In this document: piece after piece, positions 41,014 through 52,107 of the stretch | Position numbering within the stretch: position 1 is the stretch's first letter | Layout: the number at the start of each line of letters is the position of its first letter | Assembly: GCA_020465985.1 (NCBI GenBank) | Contig: JAANYP010004422.1 | Span: 1-64,000 of the forward strand | Reading direction: 5' to 3' | Length of the DNA: 64,000 bases | From: Centrapalus pauciflorus | Lineage: Eukaryota; Streptophyta; Magnoliopsida; Asterales; Asteraceae | Translations under genes and position numbers: made by a program | Notes under the pieces: generated by a model | What the model was told of the DNA's origin: nothing | Seen by the model: the letters and a program-made list of their open reading frames with translations, nothing else | The model's database searches: none

Positions 41014-42221
41014 CAGTCCCAACAACTTCTCAAGCTGTTAGCCTAGAAACTCAAGCTGCTTCTACAAGAGCAACTGGGGTGGTTATCATAGAAGGAATTC
41101 AGGCTCCCATCAGTACAGTTCAAGCTACATCTTCTTGTACCAAAGATAAAGGCAAGGGTATTCTCATTGAGTCTCCAAAGCACAAATTTTCTTCTAGAGA
41201 AGCCCAGATTGCCTATGATGCTGAAATTGCCAGAAAAATAGCTGAAGATCAAGATCAGGCTCTAGACCAGCAAACCCAGGCCCCAATGCAAGATGATGAA
41301 ACCTTAGGTGATTACCTAAGGGGGTTTGTGGTCAAGCAAAGTGAAAGGAAGAGGAAAATGCCAACAGGGCATTCAAAGGCTGAGCATATAAGATTCTTGA
41401 TTAATTTTGCCTTTTCAGCCGGTATTCCAAAGAAGATGGCTCAGTCTATGAGTACAGAAAGACTGCAAGACATCCGTGATAAAGGGATGGATAAACGAAA
41501 GGTAGCCAGAGTCTCCCAAGAAGTCCAAAGTCAACAAGAACCAGTGAAAGCTGATATAATCAAGGATCAAGCTGGTGAAAGTGATGTTGCTCCTTCTGGT
41601 CAAGTTGCTGCTTCTATTCCCCAATCAGATCCAATTTCACAGGCAAAGCTTGATCAGGTCAAAAGGGTGCTGTTTGAGCATCAGCTGCAGAAGGTAATGG
41701 AGATTGAAAAGACCCTCGACCAGCATGATTTCTCAAAACCTCTTATTACTTACTGGTATGCTAAGTCAATGGATAACATTGACTTAAGATACCATTTTGT
41801 AGTAAGAAGAGAAACTGGTCCTGAGGAAGAATATAAAAGTATGATGCATATAGTCCAAGGGATGACCAGAGATGAGCTCACAAGAATGCATCATGTTGGG
41901 TCTGCAACTCAAGTTAGATCTTCTCTTCCTCAAGTAAAGCAAGCCATTAAAGATCTAAAAAGCATTTTTGATCCTGAGTCAATAAGGAAGGATATAGAAT
42001 ATGCCAAGGAGATGAAGATTGCACAAGTTGATCTGTTTGTCAAATCAAAGACTTACAGAATCAGGTTTGCAAATGGATCTGGTATGTTCTTCAATTTTGA
42101 ATTTTATGATCTTCCAAAGGCTATGTTACTTCAGATGAGATCAGTGAGATTATATTGTGATAGAGAAGATCTGAAGAAAGAATTTTTGAAGGCAGTCAAT
42201 CAGAAACTTGCACAGTTGTAA
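40946..42221 (+). CDS. CpF accessory ORF, C-terminal part (frame -1)
   Basis: Open from the A5G5 tract through 42221, with protein-like sequence (KGENQEIHQSVQAAPTVQE, a Lys/Arg-rich middle, then YRIRFANGSGMFFNFEFYD). The end resembles the RADGNAYTFTEAD segment of the miniD ORF, suggesting one accessory family. It most likely joined the N-terminal part before a 1-base loss in the homopolymer; a programmed shift is less likely because no canonical slippery heptamer fits. Ends 102 bp before the 3' LTR. Function unknown. Confidence 0.7.
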
Positions 42222-42310
42222 GTTTTTGAAAGCCTTGGTTTGTAAATAACAGTTTACTTGTTTTATTTCCTTATTTGTATAGAACTTAAAGTCTTGTGTA
42301 AAGAATTTAA

Positions 42311-42323
42311 GTTAGGGGGAGAT
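42311..42323 (+). promoter_or_regulatory. CpF terminal polypurine tract
   Basis: GTTAGGGGGAGAT directly before the 3' LTR. Together with tracts near 39127 and 40944 it gives CpF three polypurine tracts, a Sirevirus-like trait. Confidence 0.9.
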
Positions 42324-42981
42324 TGTTGGGAAATATTCTAAGTAGTTCAAACTGTTAGTTAGATTTCTCAGAGTGTTAGTAGATTTTCTATGTAAGTACA
42401 TTCATGCTGTTAGTTGAAGAAGTTCGAGCTGCTAGTATAAAAGTTCAAGCTGCCAGAGTAAATTCACTCAAGCTGCTCTGTTCAAACTGCTAAGTGATTC
42501 AAGCTGCACAACAGTTTCATAAACAGAAAGTGCTGATATTCAGGAAAAGATAATTACACGAAGATTCCAGCATATCTACTATCAAGAGAAGTCAGAGTCC
42601 TTCAAGGAAACAAATCAGAAAGCATTATAAATACATAGAATAGGTTTTCTATTGTATCAAGTTTCTGCACATTTAAGTTTGTAATTGCTTTTTGTTTAAG
42701 TTTTCATAAACCTCTAAGGTTGTAAAACCCTAAGAACAATTTGTGTTCTTCGTCTAATCAAACAGATTAGAGGTGATTGTAATCATTCTGTTCAGCAATA
42801 CAAGCAATTTTGTTTATTCATTTATATTTATCTGTTATGGATTCTGGAAGCTTTTATTAAAATAGTTAAGTGTTATTCCGTAAACTTCTTAATTAGACTT
42901 TGATTCAGTACAAGATTATTGGTTTACACTCTGATCAATTTAAATCAGTTAATCTTAGGTGGTTAAATTTAGATCCTCACA
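42324..42981 (+). repeat. CpF 3' LTR (658 bp)
   Basis: Same ends and U3 words as the 5' LTR; about 15 substitutions and one 1-bp indel by eye. Followed by ACACC, the target duplication. Confidence 0.95.
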
Positions 42982-42986
42982 ACACC

Positions 42987-43305
42987 TCATCCCAGATGGA
43001 TTTGGCAGTGGTTGTATTGATCAGACTTATGTAGATGTCATTTGGAATTCAAATCAGTAGGAGTTTTCGAGCTATTTTATCACCCAACTTTTTTTTTTCT
43101 TAGCCTTTGTCAGATTTGCAGTTGTGAATGCAGGGATAGTAACAAAGAATCTTGCGGGACCTTCTTTCAATGAGGCCAACATCTCCTCACACAAATCATG
43201 GAAACTTACGAACTCTAAAAACTGTTCTGTTCACTGTACATACTCTCCTCTGTAAAGGATCGGAGGTTTGGATTCCGAACCCATGGCCAGTGCGTCTTTA
43301 GACAT
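42987..43305 (-). pseudogene. gag: SvE gag, proximal part
   Basis: Minus-strand ATG at 43305 begins MSKDALAMGSESKPPILYRG, a gag N-terminus of copia style. A TGA lies near 43234, and a further shift near an A-run (43090). It ends in TAKSIWDEV at the CpF junction, and the same frame resumes at 32218, confirming that CpF split this gene. Confidence 0.8.
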
Positions 43306-43389
43306 TGTGGATTTGACAATACTGAATCTTCATAGATCTTTTTATGGAAGTAATTTGACTGATTTTGAATGAACACTGAATGAATGATC
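43306..43389 (-). other. SvE leader between array and gag
   Basis: Short non-coding leader segment; nothing else recognised. Confidence 0.5.
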
Positions 43390-44080
43390 AAACTTGAAAT
43401 AAGTATGATCAAACTCGGGTAAAGAATGATAAAACTCAACGTATTAAGAAACAAACTCGAAGGATAAAGTCTCAAACTCAATCAACAATGAATAAAACTC
43501 GAACAATAAAGTACCAAACTCGAACAAAGAGTGATGAAACTCGAACTAAGAATGATGAAACTCGAACTAAGAAGGATCAAACTCGAATTGTAAAGTATGA
43601 AACTCGAATGAAACTTCACTCAACTGGAATGATAAATGAATGAACTTGAATGATCCTTATGAAACTCGAATGTAACTGTAGTCAAACTCAAACAGTTGTT
43701 AATCAAACTCGAATGTTAAGTTGACAAACTCGAATCACTTGTATTCTTTTCAAACCAATTTATCAAACTCGAAATAAGTTTGATGATACTCGGATGAAGT
43801 TTGAGAAAACTTGAATTAAGTTTGATTAGACTCGAATAATGTTTGATCAAACACGAATTAAGTTTAATCAAAATCGATCAGTCCAAAAATTACTTTATCA
43901 AACTCGAACAATTCTTCAACAAACTCGAAAACACTTGATTTCTTTTGAAAGTGTGTTTATAAAACTCGAAAGAAGAGTTTATCAAACTCGAAAGAAGATT
44001 GATTAAACTCGATTGATGTTTGATCAAACTCGATCAAAACACTAATCAAACTCGATCAGTTCTTGATCAAACTCGGTAAA
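43390..44080 (-). repeat. 21-bp-phased array, about 30 units, in the SvE leader
   Basis: On the plus strand AAACTCG-type cores start at 43411, 43432, 43453, 43474, 43495, 43516, 43537, 43558, 43579, 43600 and so on to 44069, almost always 21 bp apart (a few gaps of 30-41). In SvE sense the core is TCGAGTTTGATC, the same as at 11075-11512. About 12 bp is conserved per unit and about 9 bp varies freely. It sits between PBS and gag ATG. Confidence 0.95.
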
Positions 44081-44521
44081 AACTAAAATCTTAGTTTTAT
44101 CCGAGTTCTAACAGATTTTCGAAAAACCTAAGTTCAAAATCTCAATTTTCAACCAAAAAAAATTCTAAACGATCCCAAATTGAAATCGAGTGTTTGGTTT
44201 TCACACACAAACACATTTTGACTGGAGACTTTGCCTAAACTCATATAAAAACCCCAAAATTTTGCAAAAACATTGAAGAACACCCAAAAACCGAAAAAAT
44301 CAGAAAATTTCATATAACTTTTTGTGTGTTTGGAGTTGGAATCTGAAACTTATATCAATGTGTTCGTCTTTAAAATCCTCACCTTCGATCCAAAAATCAA
44401 ATTAAATAATCCACTGATTAAAAACCCTTTGATGATTTTCTGTTTTTCGAAAATCTTGATAAAAGAGTGTTCTCGAAAAAAAAATTCAGATTCAAAAGAT
44501 CAAGCAAATCTTGCCATATCA
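44081..44521 (-). other. SvE 5' leader between PBS and array
   Basis: A/T-rich, no coding sequence of recognised family. A segment near 44170-44215 matches SvC (about 10955-10985) in order and partly in sequence, linking the two leaders. Confidence 0.6.
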
Positions 44522-44534
44522 GGCTCTGATACCA
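44522..44534 (-). promoter_or_regulatory. SvE primer-binding site
   Basis: Minus strand TGGTATCAGAGCC, two bases after the LTR end AATAACA; complementary to initiator tRNA-Met. Confidence 0.9.
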
Positions 44535-44536
44535 AT

Positions 44537-44831
44537 TGTTATTCAATATTTAGTCAACAAGAATCAAGGTCACAAATTTAAGAAAAAGATTAGAATGACA
44601 ACTAACCAATTGATTGATTGATCACCAAGAGAGAATTACAATATGATGAAAGATGAGAGCACAATTTCCAAGACATAGCCGTACAATGACAAAAGAATAT
44701 TCGTGCGATTCTGTACCGACCCGTACATCTACAGTACATCTTTCACCTATTTATATACAATACAAAAACTATTGAACAAATACTAACAAACCCTAGACTA
44801 TATTCTTCATAAACAAAATATATTCCCAACA
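44537..44831 (-). repeat. SvE 5' LTR (295 bp)
   Basis: Minus strand starts TGTTGGGAATATATTTTG and ends TTGAATAACA next to the PBS. TATATAAATAGG near 44755 (minus) is the likely TATA box. Short LTRs like those of SvC and miniD. The outer flank (44832 onward) is an accessory ORF of another element. Confidence 0.85.
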
Positions 44832-46525
44832 TGGGGGATCTACGTGAACCCCGGGTTACCTGAGCCGACCTGGATGCTCTAAAGGCATACCAGGAGGAAC
44901 AGTTTGGGACTATCCTTCATCTTTTGAAGAGTAAGGACCAATCCTCCTCCTCGGTGCCACCACTAGGACAGGTTTCACCTACTCCCGTACCAGTCCATAC
45001 TGAGGATCTTGTCACAAAAGCCAAACTGAGAGCCTTTCGTGCAGAAATCTCTACTTTTATTAGCTCTCAGGTCGAGGCAGCTACCGTCTCCCTGGTTCAA
45101 CTGCACTCCTCGCTCGAATCAAAGATTATTAAGTTACAGTCCCAGTTATTGGTTATGCAAGTGAATTTGGCTAGCCTGGAAGAATCATGCAAGCCCGCTG
45201 CCCATGGTATTAAATGTCATCATGATGACCCTGAAGATGAGGGTCATCTTTACGGGGAGAAAAGGCTGTGGGTATCTACACCTTCAAAGGCTGGCCTAGT
45301 GAGTGAAGGGCCAATTTCAGCTGTCATAGGGGAAGCTTAGGCATCTGAGGGTTTGGAAAAGGCTAAAGAGTCTGAAGCACACTATATTGAAGATCTATCT
45401 CACGCCTTAATAGTATTTGAGCCTTCTGAATCTCCTCAGAAACCCTCCACTCAGGAAATTATTGAAATATTCTCACATGACTCTAATGATGATGAGCTCT
45501 TAATTACAAAAGTCGAACCTACATCTAAAAACCAAATTGAAACTACGTCATCTCCCATTATATCCTTGACCACAAAAGTCGACGCATTTGAAGATAGACT
45601 CGTTCGTACAAAGCTAAAGTCAGCGAGGGTCAGACATATTTCTGTTACTTCAAAGGTAGGACAGTCTTCAACAAATCCAATCATTACTGAAGAATAATTT
45701 GCTCAAAATGAAGCAGAATGGGTTGATGCCTTGGTTGATGGGGAACTGTTTCAAGTAGAAAAGGAAAGATGGAGGGCCATGACAATTGGAAGAGCCAAGA
45801 AATACGTTCGAGTTTCTACAGAGCCAACTGAACAAACCAATCAGACTGAGAGAAAGAGAGAAAAGAAGAAAGAGAGAAGAATCACATCAAGAAGATGTAT
45901 GATGAGAATCTTCTCTATCCGTTCCTCGGGAATCATTTGGACATCATGTTTCCAAAGGAAATGGTTTGGGAGATTTCTAAAAGGTGGCTCCTAAGGCTCG
46001 ATGAAAATCCTAGATCAAAGCAAATGGAGTAAGAAGTTGTGATCATCGGTACTACACAGCAAGTAGAAAGGGTCAAGTCTAAAGTTCGAATCAAGAAGAT
46101 CAGAGACATCTCATGCCACAAGATTTCCAAGATCTGGTCTCCATCCTTCAATGCTGTCCGCAAAGATAATGAAATATCTATGTTCAATGAGACAGATCTA
46201 GATAATCTTGAATTCGATGATCTTGAGTGGATGTTTCTTCGTCTGAAAAGGGCAAAACCAAATAAGAAACACACTTGTGCTATAATGGCGGTTCTCCGCA
46301 GTATGCATCGCATCTCCGTGACTATGATCGGTAAAGATTTCCAAGTGGCTTTTGAAAACCTGAGTAGTCGTGTTGTAGTGGCTGCTCCTCGATATGAGTT
46401 TCTATAAGTACACCTCCACCCTCAATTTAAGGTTCTTCTAAAGATCGAACACAGAGTTGTGTTCTTCAACATAAAAAATGAAAAGTGCTTCATGAGATTT
46501 GAAGAAATAGCTACCTTCTCAAAAT
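44832..46525 (+). pseudogene. Accessory-ORF remnant of another retroelement
   Basis: Plus-strand pieces: 44924-45340 (Ser/Pro-rich start then a coiled coil near HSSLESKIIKLQSQLLVMQ), 45353-45697 (acidic), 45700-45994 (Lys/Arg-rich), and 46039-46407 with ETDLDNLEFDDLEWMF, continuing in degenerate form to about 46525 (LKIEHRVVFFNIKNEKCFM). The last part aligns in style with the miniD ORF (TEADMFGMHLVDIEDLF). Stops and shifts separate the parts, so it is dead. SvE inserted just upstream. The parent element's LTR or pol is not recognised. Confidence 0.6.
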
Positions 46526-48231
46526 GAACTTTAAGACTAATCAGAAATAGCCTTCATGAGCAACTTGAGCAAGATAGTCTTTTGCCTTCTCCTCTTCGTC
46601 TTCCTCTTGAAGAAAGTAATGAGATAAGGAATATATATAAATAAAGGCAAAGGTCATAAAGGACATAACTAAGTATATGAATATGTGAATTGAGTTATAA
46701 TATTAAATTGAAAGTATATTATGTTCCTAATTCATGAAGTATAGCACCATGAACAAGCATACATGTTTAAGTGAAAATACATGTCATTATATGAATATAC
46801 AACCATCAAATAAGTTCATGAGATGTTCATATATGTCCTAATGTGGATTCAAAATATGATAATTCAAACGTGCAAATGAAAGCTTAATATGACTAAAAGT
46901 CACACATGTCCGTGAAAAAGGACATAAATGTTTATAAATTATCAAAATCATGTCAATGAAAGTTCAAAGCTCAATGATGATTCAACTCAATTGAATATGA
47001 CATGATAAGTTGTGAAAAGCCTTAAAGCTAATGTTCTAGGAAATGATAAACTTTGGACATGTTCAGATAATTCTGAACAAAGTAATAAAGTTTAAAGTCA
47101 TTGAAAGTGGGTCAAAGTTTGTAAAGCCGAGCGAAGTCCAGAAAGTCAAAGCTTAGAGTGAAATCTTGAGATAACTCAGATGGCGGAGTAATCTGCATGA
47201 TAAAGCTAAAGTCAACAACTCAGCTTAATTCAGTAAACTGTGAGTCAAAGATTATTCATCTTTACATGCTTGATTCTGGTTGAGACATATTGTTATTCTT
47301 AGTTTATTTGGCATTCATAAATGCTCAAGTTGATTGTGACCTGTGCTCACCATGGTTCGGTGATGTCTTGAGGATCATAATTGCTATTTGATATATCATC
47401 CGGCACACATTATATTTAAAGTTCATTTCAGTTATTATTACGAACTGATATTGCTATCATGACTTGCTACTTATGCTTATCATCGTTGCTTGCATCACTG
47501 CCATATGCTTCATGTCAGCATATTTAGCATTGTTGGTCTATTGTTCCAGACCTTGCTTATTTCACCAGTTCTATTGAACTTGGTAGTTGATTACTCCGAT
47601 GCTCCCCCACGTAGATTACAGGTAGCTAGCCTAGTATTGAGTGGATAGCTTCCACTAAAAGCGTGAGCGTGGCCTGGACATTATCCTACTCTTAATTGAT
47701 ATGTCTAATCCTTGCGTGGCTGTTGGCGGCAATCAAGTTATATCACGCTATACCCACATTCTGCCTTGTGTTGATTGCATGTAATATGATAAATCAATAA
47801 TCTTAATAAGCCATTTCTTACAGTTGTTGTTAAATCTCTTTACAGGAAAAAATAAGGGAAAAGCACCTGTTGGACCTAGTTCTTAGGTCTATCAAGATCA
47901 AGTTGAAGCTATAGACCCTACTCAACGACCTATTGGTACAACTATGAAGATGATTATTATGGTAGTTGGGTAGAATTGCTTTGATATATGATAGTTATGT
48001 AACAGCCTAGCCTTGTACCTTGATTAGTTTAATTTGAACTTTGTATGCTAGTACTAAAATCTGTATTAAACTTAATCCTAATAGTTATACTGTATTTTGA
48101 ACTCTGCACTTAATTACTCTATCTTAGTTATTATTGAAATCGTGTTGCATATTTGGGACTTAGTCGCTTAAGACTGCCCCGTAAGGGGTGGTCTTCACAG
48201 GATATTATCAGAGAAAGGAGTGGTCTTCACA
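46526..48231 (+). repeat. GyG 5' LTR and flank
   Basis: 47462-47888 matches 62434-62867 of the GyG 3' LTR (for example TTAGGTCTA at the end), and the segment runs on to the PBS at 48235. The LTR start TGTAACAACCCG of the 3' LTR was not found here, so the left end is deleted, diverged or displaced. 46526-47461 is AT-rich with no ORF and may be LTR or older flank. Confidence 0.55.
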
Positions 48232-48251
48232 GGATGGTATCAGAGGCCATA
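48188..48251 (+). promoter_or_regulatory. GyG primer-binding site in a 32-bp tandem duplication
   Basis: TGGTATCAGAGGC at 48235-48247 is the tRNA-Met-type PBS. The 32 bp before it (48188-48219) is a partial copy containing GGATATTATCAGAGA, so the LTR end and PBS are present twice, the first copy degenerate. Confidence 0.7.
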
Positions 48252-48431
48252 GTTTGAGTGAATCAAGTATTATGTGTGTAATACTTGATTTCAAACGAAA
48301 GCAATACATAAGTATCAATCATTTAGGTGGATTGAACTAAGATAGGATGTACAGTCTGTTAGGATGTGAATAAGGGTACATAACTATAAGTCTATAAACT
48401 GAAAGTTACATGAGTTTTATTTTCAGTAAAG

Positions 48432-49558
48432 ATGTCTAGATCAGGTGACCTTCCTAACAACATCACACCCCAACAAATGTTTGAGATGGTACAACAACTG
48501 TTGGCCAAACAAAGCAGCACAACAAATAAAAAAATATGCAAGAACAATTTCAAGCAAGAAATTATGCGTAAGCAAAAAAGACGAGCTGATAAAATAAATA
48601 AGAGAAAAGATAAGCAAATCCAAAACTAAGAATATGATTCGGATAGCTCAAACCTATATGCCCAAATAGAACAGCGAAAAGGTAGTAAGTTTAAAGATTT
48701 CAAAGCTACCCTGAACATTGAGGGTACTGTAAACCCAATCCAGGCTTTAGACTGGATAAGTCGTACTGAGGAAATCTTCAATAGTTCAGACTGCCTCGAA
48801 TCCAAGAAAGTAAATATGCAACTGTCCTGTTCGTTGGTGCTGCTCACGCCAGGTGGAAAACACAAAAGAGTCTTTATGGTGAGGATGTCATCAAGACGTT
48901 AGAGTGGGATCAGTTTCTCGATATGTTCCACGCAAACTATTGTCCTGTTGATCAGCAAGACAAGATGGAAGTCCAACTAACGCAACTGACGCAAGGTACC
49001 AAGACAATGGATGAGTATGAACATGAATTCTCACGGCTATGTGGCTATTCTTCTTATCAAGTAGCCACAGAGGAAAGGAAGATGAATCGGTTTCGCGGAG
49101 GTCTTAATCCGAGATACAGACACCCTATGAGCGTTATGAAGTATAAAACTTAGCTGGAGATGGTCGAAGCGGCTAGGCAGATAGAGAGGGAGTACTTAGA
49201 GTATGGTGATCAGCTCTTTGCTCCACATACAAATCCAACGTGCCCCTCTCCACCGAAGAAACATCGATTAAGCAAGTTCTTTAATCCCATCAACTCAAAG
49301 TCTCAACAACCCCAACAATCTCGACAGTATAGTTCACCCGAGAAAGCTCAGGCCTATGCCCACACTAATGAACCAAGATTCTGTATATGATGCAAGAAAT
49401 CACATATGGGACAATGCAATCCCAATGATGTTACCCGTTAAGCGTGTGGCAAAATCGGTCACAGTATTGAGAGTGCCCCCAGCGAGGTCTCAGATGCGCT
49501 AAATGTGGAAAGCATGGACACTTCATGTATCAGTGTCGTAGTGAACATCGAAGCTAAC
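48432..49558 (+). pseudogene. gag: GyG gag
   Basis: ATG at 48432 (MSRSGDLPNNITPQQMF). Pieces of a gypsy gag follow: FKATLNIEGTVNPIQALDW (about 48700), FHANYCPVDQQDKMEV and EYEHEFSRLCGYS (48923-49153), and a Pro/Ser/Gln-rich linker. A CX2C-H-C segment is interrupted by TGA (near 49388) and an intact CAKCGKHGHFMYQC knuckle lies near 49496-49537. At least four stops or shifts break it. Confidence 0.85.
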
Positions 49559-49619
49559 CACAATCATTAGCCGGTGGTTCAACGATGAAGAGTTCGGCTG
49601 CAACGCCAACTGTTAGGAC

Positions 49620-49732
49620 TCGAGCATTGCAAACCACAACGGAGGAAGCAAAGGAATCTCCAGACGTGGTTACATGTACGTTCTTACTCAATTCTATACC
49701 TTCTCAAGTATTATTTGATTCCGCTGCTAGTC
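49620..49732 (+). pseudogene. pol: GyG protease N-terminal half, cut by GyH
   Basis: Reads CTFLLNSIPSQVLFDSAAS up to the GyH LTR. The active site would be D-S-G in a gypsy protease; here it is DSA. The rest of the protease resumes at 58980 in frame (DSFLNIDC), which shows GyH split this gene. Confidence 0.8.
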
Positions 49733-52024
49733 TGTAACATCCGACACTTAACCAGGTTAGCAGCAATGACCTAATCTGTATTCAATAGCCAATTATAATC
49801 TAATCAGTGGTCATTAGAAATTAATCAAGGTGATTAACAATGTTATTAGAAAAATTCAACTAAATTAGAATCAAAGTCATCGGTGCGATGAATCGGGAAA
49901 TCAATTAATCCGATCAATTTACGATATGAAGGATTAATTCAACCAAGTACATAATAAAATTATGATTAGTGACACTAATCATACACTAATACAATTACTT
50001 AACATTAACTATGCAAGACTAAAACAACTCATTAAAACAATGCATTCATAAGTATTTATGAATTTACAAGAAAAGGGAAATACAATAATACATTTCTAAA
50101 TACTTTTATACAAAAAAATAAAAATACACAAAAAAATACCCTATAGGCCGGCCAAGAAGGAAGGACACAAGGACCATGAAAAATAATTTTTTTTTACTCA
50201 ACCTACATAACCCTTTCACAATCAAATCCTCCAACACCACTGCCCTTTCATTTCAATTGTGATCTTACACTCCACCTCCAAACTTTGAAAGATCTTCATT
50301 TCTCTACAAATAGAGAGTTTTATCTTCATAATTTTCACACCAAAAATCTCTCCTTCTCCTCTCTTGGTCCGGCCACAAGACCACACACACACCACCTCAA
50401 AAATCTTCTTTGTTCTTCAAGTGTTCAAGAAGAATTCTTTGTGCAACTCTTTCAAGATCAAGTCTTCTACTCATTTTCATTCCTCTAACACACAAACGTA
50501 AGTAAATACTAACTTATTTCATCATACATTTATATTTATATAAGCCTTGCATAATATATATAATCACCAACAACAAAAAGTTTCATAAAAACTCAAGTTT
50601 ATAAGTTTCTAGTTTTTGTTTTTAAGTTGTTTCTTTAGAGGTGTTTATGAATATATAAACACATCATATAAGTTTTAATATTATGAAAACAAGTAATATA
50701 TATGTGTTTTATAACTTGAATACAAGTAGTCTTTGAATAAACAACAAGAATCATAAGTTATTTCAAGTTTATAAACTGCGGATGTTCGGCAGAAAATTTA
50801 TATCGACTTTGAAAAATCATAACTAATTCATAACTTAACGAAATGAGTTGATTCTTGTCTCAAAAGTTAGATCTATGTCTTAAATATAGATCTGGAAGTT
50901 TTCATATTTTATTTTTGAGTCTAAGACCTCCAGAAAGTAATTGGGAAACCGAAAGTTTGATAGCTCAAAAATGGCCAACATAGGGTTTTCAACTAGCTTT
51001 TTCCCTATCCTAAACATCTCAAAAAATGGTCGTTCTTGATTCTAAAAATCCTTTGTATGTAGTAGTTTAATATCCTAGAAAACCAAAGCCTAAAACGTTT
51101 TGGAGCTTGGTCAAAAACACCCTCAAAGTAGGCCGAAAAACCTCCGAAAAAGCTGGAAAATTATATATATATATATATATAAACTTGACGTTTTAAGCGC
51201 ATTTTATTTATAAACTTGTAATGTTGGGTGATTTAAGACATAAAAATCTATAAATATATATATTGTCTTATATTAGAGATATTAAGTTCCTATTATCATT
51301 TAGGCTCGATTAATCTCGCTCGGTGCACCATCCATCAACTTACGAAAAATTGCATTTCTCGCTCGTTTTTGCCATCACAAGTTCGGTGAGTCCTCATAGC
51401 CCCTATTTTCACAATGTTATGTTTTGGGGTTGAAATACATGCTTCATTTTTATATGGACACGAAAACAACTTAATTTCTATTATGTATTACACATTTGGT
51501 TCCATCTGCCCTTATATCATGAACCGTTAATTGCATTTATTTGTAAGGGTGAATATATTGTGGATAGATCTATCGGGAGTCATGTCCCCCATTCGCGTTA
51601 GTTCAGGTCGGCTAACAGCGAGTGCATATATATTTAACACACGGTATTACGTATGGGAATACTGCATAGGGCAAACTCATTTTAATTAAGCTTCGGTTGC
51701 ATGATGGTTTATATGTAATACATAACATGGAATTTATGATTTTATAAATTCGAACTCTACTATTGTTGTCCATACAAGTCAGATTTACGTGTAAACCTAT
51801 GAGCTCACCAACAATTTTTGTTGACGTACTTTAGCGTGTATTTTCAGGAAATTAAGGCAAGTGTGCCTTCGGACGTATTTACTTTCAACCTTCCGCATCC
51901 ATGGAGTCGCATGCATATTCAAAATTAACGGAGATTTAGCTGCATTATTTTGGATACTTTAATTATGTAACTAAATCTCTGTATTTGTGCGAACTTCTTT
52001 TCTTCACGTCAGACTATGTAAAAG
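49733..52024 (+). repeat. GyH 5' LTR, 3' end deleted
   Basis: Starts TGTAACATCCGACACTTAACC like GyA. Similarity to the other LTRs stops after AGACTATGTAAAA (about 52023); the last ~130 bp (ending GGGGTGTGACA in the others) and the PBS are absent. Donor GTAAGT at 50498 and TTTTCAG acceptor at 51847 are kept. Confidence 0.88.
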
Positions 52025-52107
52025 ACTAGACGGTAACTGCACTTAAGTTTTACTAAATATTTTGTAACTAACTAAAAGACTATGCATGGACATTGATAGC
52101 AGAAAAC

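Larger units (their letters stand above)
32224..42981 (+). mobile_element. CpF: complete 10.76-kb copia element (Sirevirus-like) with an extra 3' ORF
   Basis: LTRs 32224-32882 and 42324-42981 (TGTTGGGAAATATTC...ATCCTSACA) are flanked by an exact 5-bp target duplication ACACC (32219-32223 and 42982-42986). Inside: PBS, gag, protease, integrase, RT-RNase H, internal polypurine tract, a long accessory ORF and a final polypurine tract. I count about 15 substitutions between the LTRs (about 2.3%). It inserted into the capsid part of SvE gag; the SvE frame resumes on both sides. Coding lesions make it non-autonomous now. Confidence 0.97.
16802..44831 (-). mobile_element. SvE: minus-strand Sirevirus-like copia element, split and partly duplicated
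   Basis: Minus-strand order: 5' LTR (44831-44537), PBS (44534-44522), long leader with a 21-bp array (44080-43390), gag start (43305), CpF insertion (42981-32224), rest of gag (32218-29522), protease-integrase-RT-RNase H (29521-26090), four polypurine tracts, and the start of an accessory ORF cut at 25003/16802 by the SvC LTR. The tandem duplication repeats most of pol and the 3' part. Multiple polypurine tracts, long gag and an extra 3' ORF are known Sirevirus traits. Its 3' LTR was not found in the window. Confidence 0.8.

Noticed and set aside
43215..43481. 88-codon minus-strand ORF upstream of SvE gag
   Set aside because: Out of frame with the gag start at 43305 and partly made of array units.
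50285..50488. 67-codon ORF in the GyH 5' LTR (similar frame at 57027-57320)
   Set aside because: It lies in the leader part of the LTR, has no family resemblance, and similarity between LTR copies explains the recurrence.
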